Source of the DNA: Perkinsus olseni
Taxonomy: Eukaryota; Perkinsozoa; Perkinsida; Perkinsidae
Reading direction: 5' to 3'
NCBI GenBank assembly: GCA_013115135.1
Contig: JABANP010000136.1
Coordinates: forward strand, 54,194 to 118,193
DNA length: 64,000 nt
Below, piece after piece: positions 34,674-46,760 of the stretch (its first letter is position 1; each line of letters opens with the position of its first letter). The notes beneath the pieces are model-generated. The model was not told the DNA's origin. It did no database searches and was given only the letters and a program-made list of their open reading frames with translations. The translations under genes were made by a program, and so were the position numbers.

Positions 34674-35030
34674 ACAAAGCGACGGATTGTGGCAGCGAGC
34701 TGAATCCGATGGAGGCTCCAGCTGAGCTCCCACGCCACAGGCCTTTATCCTCCGACTCAGACTTCATATCGAGAAACAACGCTGAAGGACCGCAGCAGTT
34801 GCAGTTGGCATCTCTCGATGATGGCATCAAGGCAATCGATGAAATGAACCGGCGTACTGTTACTGCGCCTACTACAATCCTTGGCGAAGTAGCCGGAGAC
34901 AGCATTCCTTCAGGCTCGATCTCGCACTCTGGGTTGGTCTCGAGGTCAGAAGGAGACCCCAGTCCAATGGAAGTTGAGCCTGCCAGCGAGACCTCTCTCG
35001 CGAGCATTGATACGGTGGGCCGTGGGAGCT
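34655..35030 (+). CDS. Hypothetical acidic/Ser-rich ORF
   Basis: A 125-codon frame rich in Ser, Glu, Asp and Pro (LPRHRPLSSDSDF, LDDGIKAIDEMNRRTVTAP, SPMEVEPASETSL). It has no membrane segment or recognised domain and may be an exon of the gene starting at 34,041. Low confidence. Confidence 0.25.
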
Positions 35031-35499
35031 AGGATAGAGTCCGGCAAAGCGCACAGCCTGGCAGTCCTCCAATTCCGGACGGGGAGTATGCAGCAACCTA
35101 CGGCGAGGCTACAATCTGGGTGGGTATCAAGACCAAGGTTGAGACCGGAGCTCGAATGGTCTAAGTGGAAGTTGCCGAAAACCCCGGGGAAAAGAGTGGT
35201 TCTCTCAGGCGCGGGATCGATGGTTTCCAACGGTTGTGTGCAAGTCGACCTGCCGACTGACGATTGGTCAATCGGGGTGTCACGCTATCAGGCTTTTTCC
35301 TTGGCCGAAACGGCTTCTCTCAAGACATGGTTCGCATCTGTTGGGTGGCCCGAGGTGGAAGCTATTATTTGGTGCTCTTCCGTGAGAAGATGGGGCAATC
35401 GCGGCGTGTTGAGTCCGCCGAAGGGCTTAGGCTCCGAGAGATTCCCACGCTCAGACGCAAAAGGAAAAAACGTCAAGTGTAGCTACATTTGACCCTATT

Positions 35500-38400
35500 G
35501 TCCTTCGCGTCCTGCTTCTCACTTTATTGACTCTGTGTCGATGTCCGATGGAAATTTGTAAGACTGGTGACGGATGGAAGTCGTGTGCGAGTAGACCTTG
35601 ATTCGTTGAGTAGACTATTATCAATTCTAGGTTCATGCAGATCTCACGCGGAAGAGTGAGTTAATAATGGGTGTAGACAATATCCCCCGAAACCTCGGCT
35701 TATTCGTGGAGGGCGAGGTGGGAGTTTGAAAACGGAGGGCAGCAGAGGGGGCGTATGAGCTGCTCGAGGTTAGGAAACCCTCGTAACAAAGTACACGCTG
35801 TAGATACATCACGTTGCGGCGACGAGGCGTCGTTGCCTACATCCGTCGTGCTGATCAATATGTAGAGAGGTAGAGAATCTCTATAAGAAACAACTTCGTA
35901 ACGCAACAGATTGTCCCAGCAATGGGATAACACCAATTTTCACAAGAACAGCCGAGCACAGAAAGGATGAACTCAGTATGAGAAGGGCGAGCCTCATGAT
36001 AGAATACTGAAGGACCCTTCTACGTGTCTGAAGAAATAATCCACACTCTTGTCAACAGTTTCACCCCTTCCTTGGATTAGACGACTTTCTTCCCCCAAAG
36101 TGGGAACTTAAGAGTCCCGTTTGTCAGCCAGTGAACTATACTAACGGTATGAGCTTTCCATAGAGGAACGTCATCCATTTTGCAAAGCCTCTTGCACTTC
36201 TCGTAAGTGATCGGCCAGACATCAGGTGTGCTGTTACTAGCAGGCGGTGAGATGTAATTTCCATAAGCCTCGATCTGCCTTGATACTTGGGAGTCATAGT
36301 GAACATAAAGTCCATTTTCCCCAGACGGGCTCAACTGGATCTGGCGGAGCCTCGGCGCTACGGAACAATAATTCATTCAACCTCTCCGCGCTGAACTTGG
36401 GTGTGATGAAACTACAAAAGACAGCAGATAGGGATCCGGAGACGATGGTCAAGTTAAGCGCCTCAGCTGCGACCTATACGTGGGATGCAATCACTAGTGT
36501 ACGCTTAGTGTATCTCAAATATCTCAGTTAAAATTATTTTGAAGTGTTCCTACTGTTGCAATCGGAGATTTAATCTCTAAGTTAATTGAGAGACAGTTAT
36601 TGCGGACGGCCAACAACCTCTGTCGTTCCATTCGCAATCACTGCTTAGATTTCCATTCGGGTTCTATTCTATACCACTGGTATAATACCAGAGATCTATA
36701 CTAAGTTAGTATCTCCATGGTAGGCCTACAGCCAGCTGGGAAGGGCCTAATTCTTTAAGAAGGCTGGAAAGATGCACATTATGCAGCCCAAAATCGGGGA
36801 AGTTCAGCAGATTTGTGTCATCGGACCTACCGCCAAGCTGACGCGTTGTTGGTGTTTATTTCCGCCTTGAAAGCCGTGAGCCTGAAAGCTCTGCCTGCTT
36901 CTGGTCTTCTTAAGTAGACCGTGTATTCGCACTTTACCTGAGAATTGACGAATTGACCAAATGGCGTTCTCAATTCACTTCCATCTCACGCTTTTCATGA
37001 GTTCAGATAATGCATAATCGCTTCGTAAATCACTCTGAAAGCCACCGGGACTCTTCAAGTATTCTTCAAAGATTCCTGAGCCCAGTCTGTGCAATAGCTG
37101 GGCTTTGAGGGAAGATGGAGTTTTTCCCGCGATATTTTTCGGGGATATGTTTGACAGTAAGTGACGGTATTTTCTCAGAGCGTCTTCATCAGCGAGCACA
37201 GTGAATTCTGCAGTCCTGTTCCAGCCTTTATGCCGCCTGAAAAGCCACGATCCGGAGGTGTTCATCGTCTATTGATGATCATGACCTGTCAGGATAGGTC
37301 ACCTGAGTCACGTCGATGACACGCAGTGACTCATCCCCCGGCCCTTCATCCAGATACCCGATGACCGTCTGTCATAAGAAGGGTGGAGATCAAAACTAGT
37401 CCAGTTTAACTAGAGTGTAATAATACGAAGCCAGACGCACCAGGATGAACTTAAGGAGCACTCAGAGTGCTGCACTCTACCTCTGACATGGTCGTGTCAT
37501 CAAAGAAGGTCATGGTTTGTCTTTCTGGGTAATCAAAGCTCGCCCGTCTGAAACGGGTAGGAGCGGATAAGCTTGGAGATATTAGTAGAGAGATGAGGAC
37601 CAGTGGAGGTGACGGGCAAATCTGTCGGGCCATGGCTCAATACGCAAACTATTGAGATAATCTGTGATTAACCGTTGGCGTCGCTCCGCCACACAATACT
37701 GTTATCATAGGGATGTGAGGGGACTGTAGAACCCAACATGAGAATGTAGGGGACATCAGATAGGTAAAAACCGTCGTACGGAATAAAAAACTAGAGGTAT
37801 CATGAGTTACATCCGTCTCATCTGTCTCATCAGTCGCGTCGCATATCACTAGCGCGCGTCATGTTAGACGCTGTCTCGCGTCATGTGACGTGACGTACGC
37901 ATCATGAGCTAGATGTGTCCTTACAGGGACATTCAATGTCTCTATGATAAATTCGAAAGCTAGTCCATATCCTATCTTCATAGAACCCCTTCAATCTCAA
38001 TTTGTATATGAGCCAGGCTTCCTACAAGTATCTTCTACTTGTGCTCAGTACAAGGACATTCTTCCGAGGTCTGACCAAGAGTCGCCTTCGGGAAAAATTG
38101 TCCATGCTCATTGGGTTCTCGAGGAATCGTCGAGAACCCAATGAGCATGGACAATTTTTTCAAACCGACAATGCCCGGTCAATGATCCTCCGGCAAATAA
38201 CCATTCTGTTAATGTCGCAGGAGCTGATGATCTTCATCTCAATATTATTCCGGGCTAGAGTTTCCAGCGGAGGTCAATTCTGCTACTGAGCCTCCTGCGG
38301 ACTCTACAGTTCCTACTGTAGGAATTCTACTGTACCTCTCCTTCCCCCGGAGACAAGTGAGTCTTGTGGTTCGAGACCAGGAAAATTTTCGTGGTGCCTT

Positions 38401-40990
38401 GCTAGATCGACGTGGTAGTAGTGCCTCTTTCTCCTCTTCCCGGTCTTCATATCCTTACTTCCCGAAATGCGATCAATGTCAAGGCTGGCAGTACCTATCT
38501 CACATATTACTCCCCGTTAAGTGCCCAGCTTTCGTGACTCCGACACGGGTCGAGGCCTGTTTCGATTTTTCGACGTCCACTGGGTGTCGATTGAAGGAGA
38601 GCGTGTCGTGTTTGACCGCACCGGGGACGTCGGGTCTCGAAGTCCCAAGATTCGACAGCGTCTATTGGTGTCAGTTATCTGGTGGTTGAATTTTCAGTTA
38701 CTGAAATTCAGTATCGGCCTGGTTCAATCGGAACTCCTCGCAAGTATTCTCACTTCGGATCATACAGCAGCGTGCCGTGATCGAATCGAACAGCGACTCT
38801 CTTGACTTTTATGCAGAGAGTACCGGGACACTGTCCCGGGGACAGCTCCTCTGGGTTGAGGACGCTCGTATACTCGATGAAGATTCCCGAAGGTGATTCC
38901 ATTCAAGGGTGGGATATTATGTGGACTTTTGGGGAAACCATTCTCGATTATGATAATCTTTTCGAAGTTATCGTTTTCCTCAAAGAAACGAAAGCAAAAA
39001 CCGTTTCTCTGAAGTATTCTCAACTACCTCCCATCAACTTCATCTGATTCTCTCTAGCAGTGCAACTGAGTCGAAAGATATAGATTCATCAATGAATCTA
39101 TTGACACATTCTGTTCCTTGCTCCTCCTCCCATTCCTGTTCGGCTACTATTTGAGTTTGGGACGCCTTGCTATCAGGTCGACTCTCCGACCCTGAACCTT
39201 ATAGGTGATGTCGCATATTGGGACGCCTTGTTACCAAGTCTATTTCCAGCGACTAACTTTGTAAGTGATGTCGCATCATTGGAACGCCTTGCCACCAAGC
39301 GACCTTTTTTCATAGAACAAATAACATCGCGGAAGGATAGCATTCCTCCCTGGGATGACAGTCTGGTGCCTCCCATACGAATATCAACCACTTCAACTCC
39401 AAACTTCTGGAATATAGCTTCGTCCCTGTCTCGGGGACCTCGTGAAGCTGAGATCAGCTGAGCAATGCTCTTAGAGCATCTCGACCGCGAGCACCCGCAA
39501 GAATATAGTTGGGAGCTCGCTACCGTGAGGAGATATCAGTCTGCAGTGCAGTGCAGTAGCTGCACTACCTGCATGATGTTTGTACTACAAACTTCGTAGA
39601 CTTGATACTTAAAGTATCATACTTTTCCCGGAAAAGTTTTCCGGCTAAAGTTTTTTAAATTATCGATCCCTTCAAAACAGAGCTGCTGCTGGACGCTCAA
39701 CTTCCCGTTATTCGTAACATGCGACCCCGACCGATCAACCATTTCGCAGCACTGAAATGATATCCTCCAGCTTGAAGATCCTCCCAGCCTGGGAGTCCCA
39801 GGCATCAGGCTGAATCAGCCTGGCTGATACTATTTGCTATGCACCGTTCCGTCAAGCATACATGGAACGAGTCCACGAAGAGGTGTGGTCATTGACCGCT
39901 GGTCAAGCATATGTACTATTCAGCAGCTGAGAAACGCCAAATTGGCGTTTCTGAATTTCAGCTTGAGAAGGAACGCCGCAAGTTGCGGCCCACAACCCTA
40001 CGAGTGGAAGGCTAGCGGCGGCTGCTAAGCAGCCTAAGGCTACGACGCCAATTACCCACTTCGTGGTATGAGGCTCATACTATGAGCTATCGCCAGCGGC
40101 CGCCTCAGTCCTCGACCAGTCAACATCTGAAGAGCTCAGTTATCATTCTCCGAAGGACATGCCATTCACTTACACTCCACAGACGCCACCCAACTTGGCC
40201 CCCAACTTGGGTCCCGTGTACACCATCTGCGGACTCTTTTTATTGATAGACATTAGCCCTTGTGTGTGCTAGGATGACGAGGTCACCGTACGCCCGCCAA
40301 ACACAACTCTTTCATACATCTTTTTATCGTCTTTATCGACATCCAACGCATGTTGCGCTCGTCAACCTACATATTTTACAAGGCTTCTGCCTCTTCTGAC
40401 CAGATCGCCGAGTTCGAGAGATTCTCTGGAAAGCCGTTGAGCGAGGTAAATCTCTCCCGCGTAAAACTCGTGCACCTCTCAAAGGCTTTGAGTCAAAGCC
40501 TTTAAGCCGAAAGTGCTTCTCGACGCCTTCAAGAAGATGAAAATCAGCAGCAGCCAAGCCACTCCCACTGAAGACAGGTAAGTTCGTTTTAGCTGTCTGT
40601 GATACACAGTGTGTTAACATCACGCCAATGTTGCGCTGTTGCTGTAGCGCGCGCCATTCTGATCGATCTCCCGCGAAATGCGACCATGAAAAGTGCTCAA
40701 GTGCTCAACAGAGGTGGGTGTTGGGGTGCGAGGTAGACAAGCCCAGTGAGGCAAGACCCATCCCTAGCCCAATACTCACCGAAGAATGGAGTTCTACTCG
40801 TTCATTCTAACATATTTTGTCTGTCGCCGGAATACTGCAGCCCTACCATCACAACTCGGATCAGTTAATGACGGAAATGGCCGTTCATTCGCCTTTCTGA
40901 GATCTCTGGGATACGCGGCGAAGCACGAAGCCTTCAAGTACCCTTCCTGCATTTCTTCCAAACAGCTATTACGTTTTTCGTTTCTTCCGG
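35500..40990. other. Palindrome-rich region with a few weak ORFs
   Basis: Short hypothetical frames occur, for example 36,077-36,376 (minus), 36,975-37,265 (minus, KYRHLLSNISPKNIAGKT) and 38,357-38,800 (plus). The last reads through CPAF / RDSDTGRGLFRFFDVHW with a frame change near 38,530. None has a recognised domain. The stretch 37.9-40.1 kb is dense in short perfect inverted repeats. Confidence 0.4.
38093..38159. repeat. Perfect 30-bp-arm inverted repeat
   Basis: Positions 38,093-38,122 and 38,130-38,159 are exact reverse complements around the 7-nt loop GGAATCG. Transcribed, it would form a near-perfect hairpin of microRNA-precursor size, ending in a T run. Confidence 0.9.
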
Positions 40991-42060
40991 ATGTCCGTCG
41001 ATAAAGTAGTGGAGCCCGCCACTGTGGACGAAAAGGCCAAGGATGGTGAGGAGAAGGAGGAGAAGTCAATGAGCCTCGGAGATCTCTTGGATGAGGTACT
41101 GGACTGTCGTGCTCATTTTTATGCTACCGTCACGACTGTAACCTCTCAGGTTCTCGGCATCAACGGGGCTGAGGATCTCCTCAAGTTCATTCGTCGAATC
41201 GTCGGAGCTCTTATCTTTGTAATACAAGGGAGGTTTTCATCTTTCCCTGTGACGGCGGTTGTTCCGACTCTCACTCCCCGAAATTCTCGAGATATCTCCC
41301 GTCCTTCTCGTCTGCGAGCAATCTTACCACTATCAACGCCTTTATCGAGACGCCCGGGTATTCGACAGTGGTTGCTCCGATACTGCGCACGCGAGTTGAG
41401 GACTCAAGGTTAAGAGACGGAAAAATCAATGGAGGAACCATGTGGTCTGCCTAGGCTTCCTTTTTCCATCATTTTGGCTTGTTCGCGGATGTATTTGTGT
41501 TCCTCTCAGCTCTGTTTGATTTACCTCTGGTACCTCCCCACCTTCGAGTTGGCCTTCAACCTCGTCCTTGGCTTCATGCTCCTACTGGTCGGCCTAGTGG
41601 TAATACCTGTCGATCTTCTGTGGGATGTGTTTTCCGAGAGTATGCCTCGGACCAGCACCTCGTAATTAGCAAGCGCATCCGTAGTACTTAAAATCGACTG
41701 GGGTGAGCTTGTGACGTTGCTTGCTTGCTGGTGCGATGAACCGCCGTGTTACACGCGCCCGCTCGAAATACGAAGTACCGATCCGTAGATCAGTAGTGAA
41801 GATGTAGTTAGAATACCGAAGTATCGATTTGCGTAGTCGTAATGTATCAGAAGTCTCGGACCGGCTTTTCGTCCTTGCAGGCGGTTGCCTCTTGGACGGT
41901 CAATGAGGCTCAGCGGATAGAGGCTGAGCAGAAGAAGGAGAAGGAAGAGGCTGAGAAGAAGGCAGAGGGTGACGCGGTGGAGGACATGAAGGAGGGCAAG
42001 AGTTCCGAGGAGGGCCCTGCTGCCACGGCTGCCGCTGATGAGTCCAAGAAGGAGCGATAG
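40991..42060 (+). CDS. Hypothetical protein with Lys/Glu-rich tail and possible membrane segments
   Basis: The first exon, from ATG 40,991, encodes MSVDKVVEPATVDEKAKDG and then GDLLDEVLDCRAHFYATV and LLKFIRRIVGALIF. A donor-like GTAATA follows near 41,219. Middle exons are uncertain; 41,500-41,640 can encode a strongly hydrophobic stretch (LAFNLVLGFMLLLVGLVVI). The last exon starts after acceptor TTGCAG at 41,880 and encodes a charged helix NEAQRIEAEQKKEKEEAEKK and an acidic/Ala tail ending ADESKKER. A membrane anchor plus cytosolic charged tail is the likely plan. Family unknown. Confidence 0.45.
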
Positions 42061-42884
42061 GCTTCCATTTGTACTCGGACGTGTACCTCCTTATCGAAGC
42101 ATAGTTTCTTTTGTTTAGACCATGCCACCTCTTCGTTGCTTTAGTGTGTTAATAACGGCTACCGTTCGCTTCTTGGTGAGTGGAACTCGTGTGTACTGAC
42201 CTCGAGGTCGACGGTAGTTCAAGTTGGGCAAGGCCAGCAGGATGGCGTCAATAAGAACTTGAATGTGAATGGTCGATCGGGTGCAGGGGAATCCGTGAGA
42301 GCTGTCCGAGTGCTCGGCTGGGCGAGCAGACCTGGTTCGTTTCAAGTAGGTGGGTGTAACAGTTCACGGCTGTAACGAAGTACGAACACGTGAGCCTGAT
42401 AGACACCGAGTTATCTCGGAACTGTATGTGGTGTCTGGTGAAGGGCTGTGGTTGTAGATTGTCTTCTATCTGTTGCATGACTTGGTCCATGCATGGTCTT
42501 CTAAGACCGTCCAGAAGGCTGCTCTCACAGGACTCCCCTTGGCGGTGGAACAGGCCATGGAAGGTCAGTAAGGCCCGCAAGCCTGAGCACCATCGGATGT
42601 ACGGCAGAGAGGTCCTCTCTCTCGCCAACAAGACGCTTTTGAGGTAGTCACCGAGGGAGGTGTATCGAAGTCCCGGGATGACCGTTGCTCCCTTCCCAGT
42701 CGCGGCGGAGTTTCCCGAATTTTCGGAAATGTATGTATTATTTTCGGCTTGATGTCGGAATCTTCCCCGTGCGAAGCTCGAGCGATCTTGCGGCTCCGCG
42801 TGGAAGCTCCTCAATAGTTGCGAAAGATTCCCGCACTCGGAAGATTCTCGCCATGAGCTCTCGATTAAAACGTTGATGTTGTAA

Positions 42885-44170
42885 TTGCTGACAGTTTCTG
42901 TACTTGAAGCTCTCATCGGAAGTGTCCACAGCCGACCCTCTCTCAGGCATACCGCAACCGACTGTCTCGTCCACCCGGCAGCGGCGAGGCCCCCTGCCTT
43001 CTGGGAGGTCTTCTGCCGTAGAGTTGCCTCGTCAGCTCCTCTATTGGATGAACGCTCAGCGTGTATAATAGCGAGAGCTTTGGACGAGCACTGGTACCGG
43101 CTGGACCATCCCAACGCCTTTCGGCCGACAGAGACTGCCAAGGGGAAGGAGGTCGCCGTTGCTGACCACAAGCAGATGAAAATTATTGAGCTTTGTAGTG
43201 TTCTGTTTAAGATGGGAATATAGTTTTTGTTGTGAGGCTCATTTCTGTCATCATTTCAGTATCATCGGTGTTCGAAAGACTGGCCCAAGCACTACCGGAG
43301 CAACTGCCTCAATACAGATGCGGCCTCTCGTTAATGGTCATGGCCGACGTCCTTTCCCGGAGACTGGTCCCTCACGACCAGTCCATGCCGATCCAGGAGA
43401 GTCTCTTCGGTCATATGGCGAGGCATGGCCACAGGTGGTGACCGGAGGAGAGTTGCGAGATGTCCTTCTGGTGCAATCTCCTCCGACATGCAAGTAGCGC
43501 TGAAGCGTTGAGACCGTCGTTGAACTCTACCGAGGGGGTTGGAAGCTGTCCGAGTGCGGCATCGTGTTGAGATGAGCGGTTTGAGGTGCAGATCGTCGTG
43601 TGTTCGTTCGCGCAACCTTCCGTAGCGAGACACAATACAGGGCGGCTCTTGCTCTGTTCGGTCGCCCTCGACGGTGATGAGGCTCGTCATCATCAGGTTG
43701 CTGGGGGAGGTCACGCTGGCGGAATCTTTGGGATTCCTGCGGTCCCTGGCCAAGCATGGCGCTGCTGACCGACCGTTATGTCACCGCGTCGCACGGAAGG
43801 TTCAGGCTGGGGTGAGTTTTCCTGCAGTTGCTCTGACGGCTAGGCTTTGGTCAGGTAAATAACTTCGACGCTATTGAGGAGCTTCGCTCCGTCGTTGATA
43901 TCTTTGTTTTGGTCAACCATCGCGATGCGGAGCTGTTGGCTGCTGTGGGGCAGAGGGTATCGCATGTTCTGGGCGGCGACACCGGCACGGACCATGAGGG
44001 AAAGAAGATACCGACTAGGGCGACAGCGGCTGATGTGAGATGAGGGCTAAGCACAGCATGAATGTCTTTATGGACGTCAGGTCGCTGAGGTCGTTCGAGG
44101 CTTCAGGCGTTTGGAAGTGGAGAACCTGCAGCTGGTAGAGGCCGTGAGAGATTGGGCGGTTAACGGGTGA
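42885..44170 (+). CDS. Repeat protein of FASTK/RAP (heptatricopeptide) flavour
   Basis: Exons on the plus strand carry helical-pair segments: IIARALDEHWYRLDHPN with MKIIELCSVLFKM (to about 43,210), then SSVFERLAQALPEQLPQY with SLMVMADVLSRRLV (43,262-43,370), VIIRLLGEVTLAESLGFLRS (43,684), FDAIEELRSVVDIFVLVNH with AELLAAVGQRVSHVL (43,867-43,970) and VAEVVRGFRRLEVENLQLV (44,090). The rhythm 'L-x-x-L-x-x-L ... LP' resembles OPR/HPR repeats of organellar RNA-binding proteins common in alveolates. No RAP domain is visible. Exon limits are approximate and the 5' end is unresolved. The long minus-strand ORF over this region is treated as a shadow. Confidence 0.4.
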
Positions 44171-44499
44171 GGAGAGCGTGATGTGATGGCGGAAGTGAAT
44201 ACACGGCTTAGGATTACCCCAGAGACAAGCAGCGAGGATAGGAAGGTATTGGAGGCATGCGTTGGGAGGGTGTGAATGTGTTTCTGAGCATCTGGGCTTT
44301 GTTGAGTTTGAAGTTGAAGGGATCAGCTGCCTGTATCTCGACTGCCCTAGTGGGTTACGGGGATTGGATAACGTCGATAATACAACCTATCGAAGACGAA
44401 CACTGCACGGCGACACGATCGATGATCAACGCGGTTGAGCGAGGGAACCTCGAATGCACTTCTGAGCAAGATGCGAGTATCTTCTGAACCAACAAGAAG

Positions 44500-45106
44500 C
44501 GTACAGGCGCTATGTTGGGAAAAGCGACATCTTTGAATCGAACAAAAACAGAACGGAACTATCAGAAGCTTCTTTCGGCCTTTGTTCCTTTTTTGGCAAC
44601 CTCAGGGCCTCCTTCTACGGGTTCTTGTACGCGATCATCACGCACGTGTTGGAGACCGCCTGATTGAGAACACAGCACCCGAGATTCTCCCTGTGAATTT
44701 CAATCTTTCACCACCCACTGCCTCATCGTCACCACCGACTTGCTAACAGTCAGGCCCTGATACTCCCATCATCACTTCGATATCAGCAAGCTCTGGCGCG
44801 TTGTGGAGGCAGCCCATTGGTGATGGTGACTGGTCAGCGATACGCTGTCTGTGCACATCGCAGTGTTAGTCAGTAACCCGGGCGTGATGTAGCGCCTAAG
44901 GGATAGTGAACCATGCGGACCGCATGATGCGGTAGTTGGTGGTACCCTTGATGTTCACACGGTGCTTTGGCCAATCCCGGAAGAAAAACTGCATTCTGGA
45001 CTCTTTTAGGTGTGTTGCAGGATTTCAAATCGTTATACCATCACAAACATGGAACAGCTCATCAAAGCTTCTCGCGCGTCATTTCTAGCGTTATTCTAGT
45101 GAACTC
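44500..45106. other. Intergenic stretch, nothing recognised
   Basis: No ORF above chance, no clear repeat and no RNA gene seen. Confidence 0.5.
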
Positions 45107-45955
45107 GTGAGAGAGACGGCCACGAGGCACTTCCTCAACGGAAATAGGAAATTATCGCAACTCGAGGGCAGCTCGCGCCATTTCGAGCGCCTCCTCATTT
45201 CCATTCAGACGGGAAACCCCTGGGCTAGGTTGCAGTTTTATTATCACGTTCTCGACGTCATTATTCGAACTGATAACCCCTCCCATCTCCTCCGCGCGGG
45301 ACTGATCCCGTGGATCGTCATTGCCATAGGAAGTCTCAGCCCGGAGTCTGCCAAGCTCGAGTACCGCTGGGGAAAGCCGTCCGATCGCGTCCTTTCCATC
45401 ACCGATCTACCTAACCCAGTCGTATTCGTAGCGGTGGAGCCCGAATCTGCGCCAGATAAGGTGGGATGTGAGGGGGTCATCCTTGGACTTCAATTTACGA
45501 TTCGAAAACTAGGTTAGATGTAACAACTATAGTTTTGATAGAAGATTTTCGCCATTCCTTGGAGCCCTTACCGCTGCCTCCTTGCAGGCTGTGGTAGGCT
45601 CTGTTGTACTCTGCCTAGTGGATACGGAATATTATGGGAAGTGGATCTATATCGATCAAGTTGACGTAAGGGAGAACTGGTGGAGGAAGGGAGTAGCAAC
45701 AGCAATGCTTAGACGGCTACTCGCATACGTGAGTTTCCCTCAGTCATCCGCATACCACAACATGCTCAAATCGTGCAGGTTAAAGAAAGCAGGCCTGAAG
45801 TTGTTGGTGCCTACCTACTCGTAGCGCCTTCGCATGACCCCGCCAAGCGACTGTACGAGAAAGTGGGCTTCGTTTATCAAGGTCGGTCTTCAGGGAATTC
45901 CCGATTCCGGCGACCTCGCCTAGTGATCGACCTCAGGCCCTTCATTTTACTATGA
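45107..45955 (+). CDS. GNAT-family N-acetyltransferase
   Basis: Exons 45107-45460, 45588-45728 and 45779-45955 join in phase 0 to about 223 aa with no frame break. The second exon carries VGSVVLCLVD, then IYIDQVDVRENWWRKGVATA, the Q/RxxGxG/A acetyl-CoA loop of GNAT enzymes (here RRKGVATAML-like, WRKGVATAM). The third has AYLLVAPSHDPAKRLYEKVG followed by FVYQG, the classic beta-5/alpha-4 end of the fold. The N-terminal 118 residues have no recognised motif. The substrate cannot be told. Introns are 127 and 50 bp. Confidence 0.8.
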
Positions 45956-46760
45956 TGGGTATGTCTATTATTTTGATTCACCATCCGCCGCGGAGTTACC
46001 GAAGGACCTCCCCTCGAATCATATCTACCTGCCCGTCACGACCAATCGTTTAGTCGCGGACATTCTGTACGACCTGTTGGATTAGGAAACTGAGTGAGAA
46101 CTCTCTTGCTGGTTAATCCCCCTCTGAAAGGTGCGTCGGCCGTGCTGTCAGCGTTGGACTTGAACTCACACACACCCTCTTGCTCCATCGTGATGATTGG
46201 GGAGTCGAGCGGTGGTGTTATTGTTGTTGTTCTCATGCAGTAAATGGCTGATGTATAATAGACTTTGTTGACCGAGTGAAATCTGGGGTGTATTTAAGGC
46301 CTTCACGTACGGTTGACATCGCTCTAGAGTCCTTTCCTCAAAGCATCAGCACGATGGAACATCGAGTGAGCATTCTACGAGAGCATCATCAATTCAGATA
46401 GTCTCTGGACAGCGGCCCGTACCAAGTAACAGTGCTACTGCAGCAGTAGTACTGCTGACAGGCCGCTACAAAGTACCGGGGATTGCATTGAAGACAGGGA
46501 AGCTGTTCAGTTGAAAGAGGCAACATTGAAATCACGCAAACCAGCAGTTGCATTGATCGTTCTTATCAGTGACTGCGATAGCGTCAGCACCGCTGTTCGA
46601 GCGCGGACAGTCTGACATGTCAGGGCTCATCAGCGGACTCGAACGAGTAGTAGCACTGAATCCTGGTGTCACAGGAAAACTATGCGTGACTCATGCAGCT
46701 ACTCGACAACACAAACCTTCGGAATTGAGGAAAGTAACTGAAGTATGTTCAAGTACGTTC
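45956..46760. other. Intergenic stretch between convergent genes
   Basis: Only shadow ORFs. It lies between the 3' ends of the GNAT gene (plus) and the FtsJ-type gene (minus). Short palindromes such as the GCAGTAGTACTGC type occur near 46,435-46,460. Confidence 0.5.

Noticed and set aside
42248..43171. 307-codon minus-strand ORF
   Set aside because: Composition is not protein-like (no hydrophobic core pattern, many Ser/Arg runs), and the plus strand over the same bases carries better helical repeat exons with splice sites.
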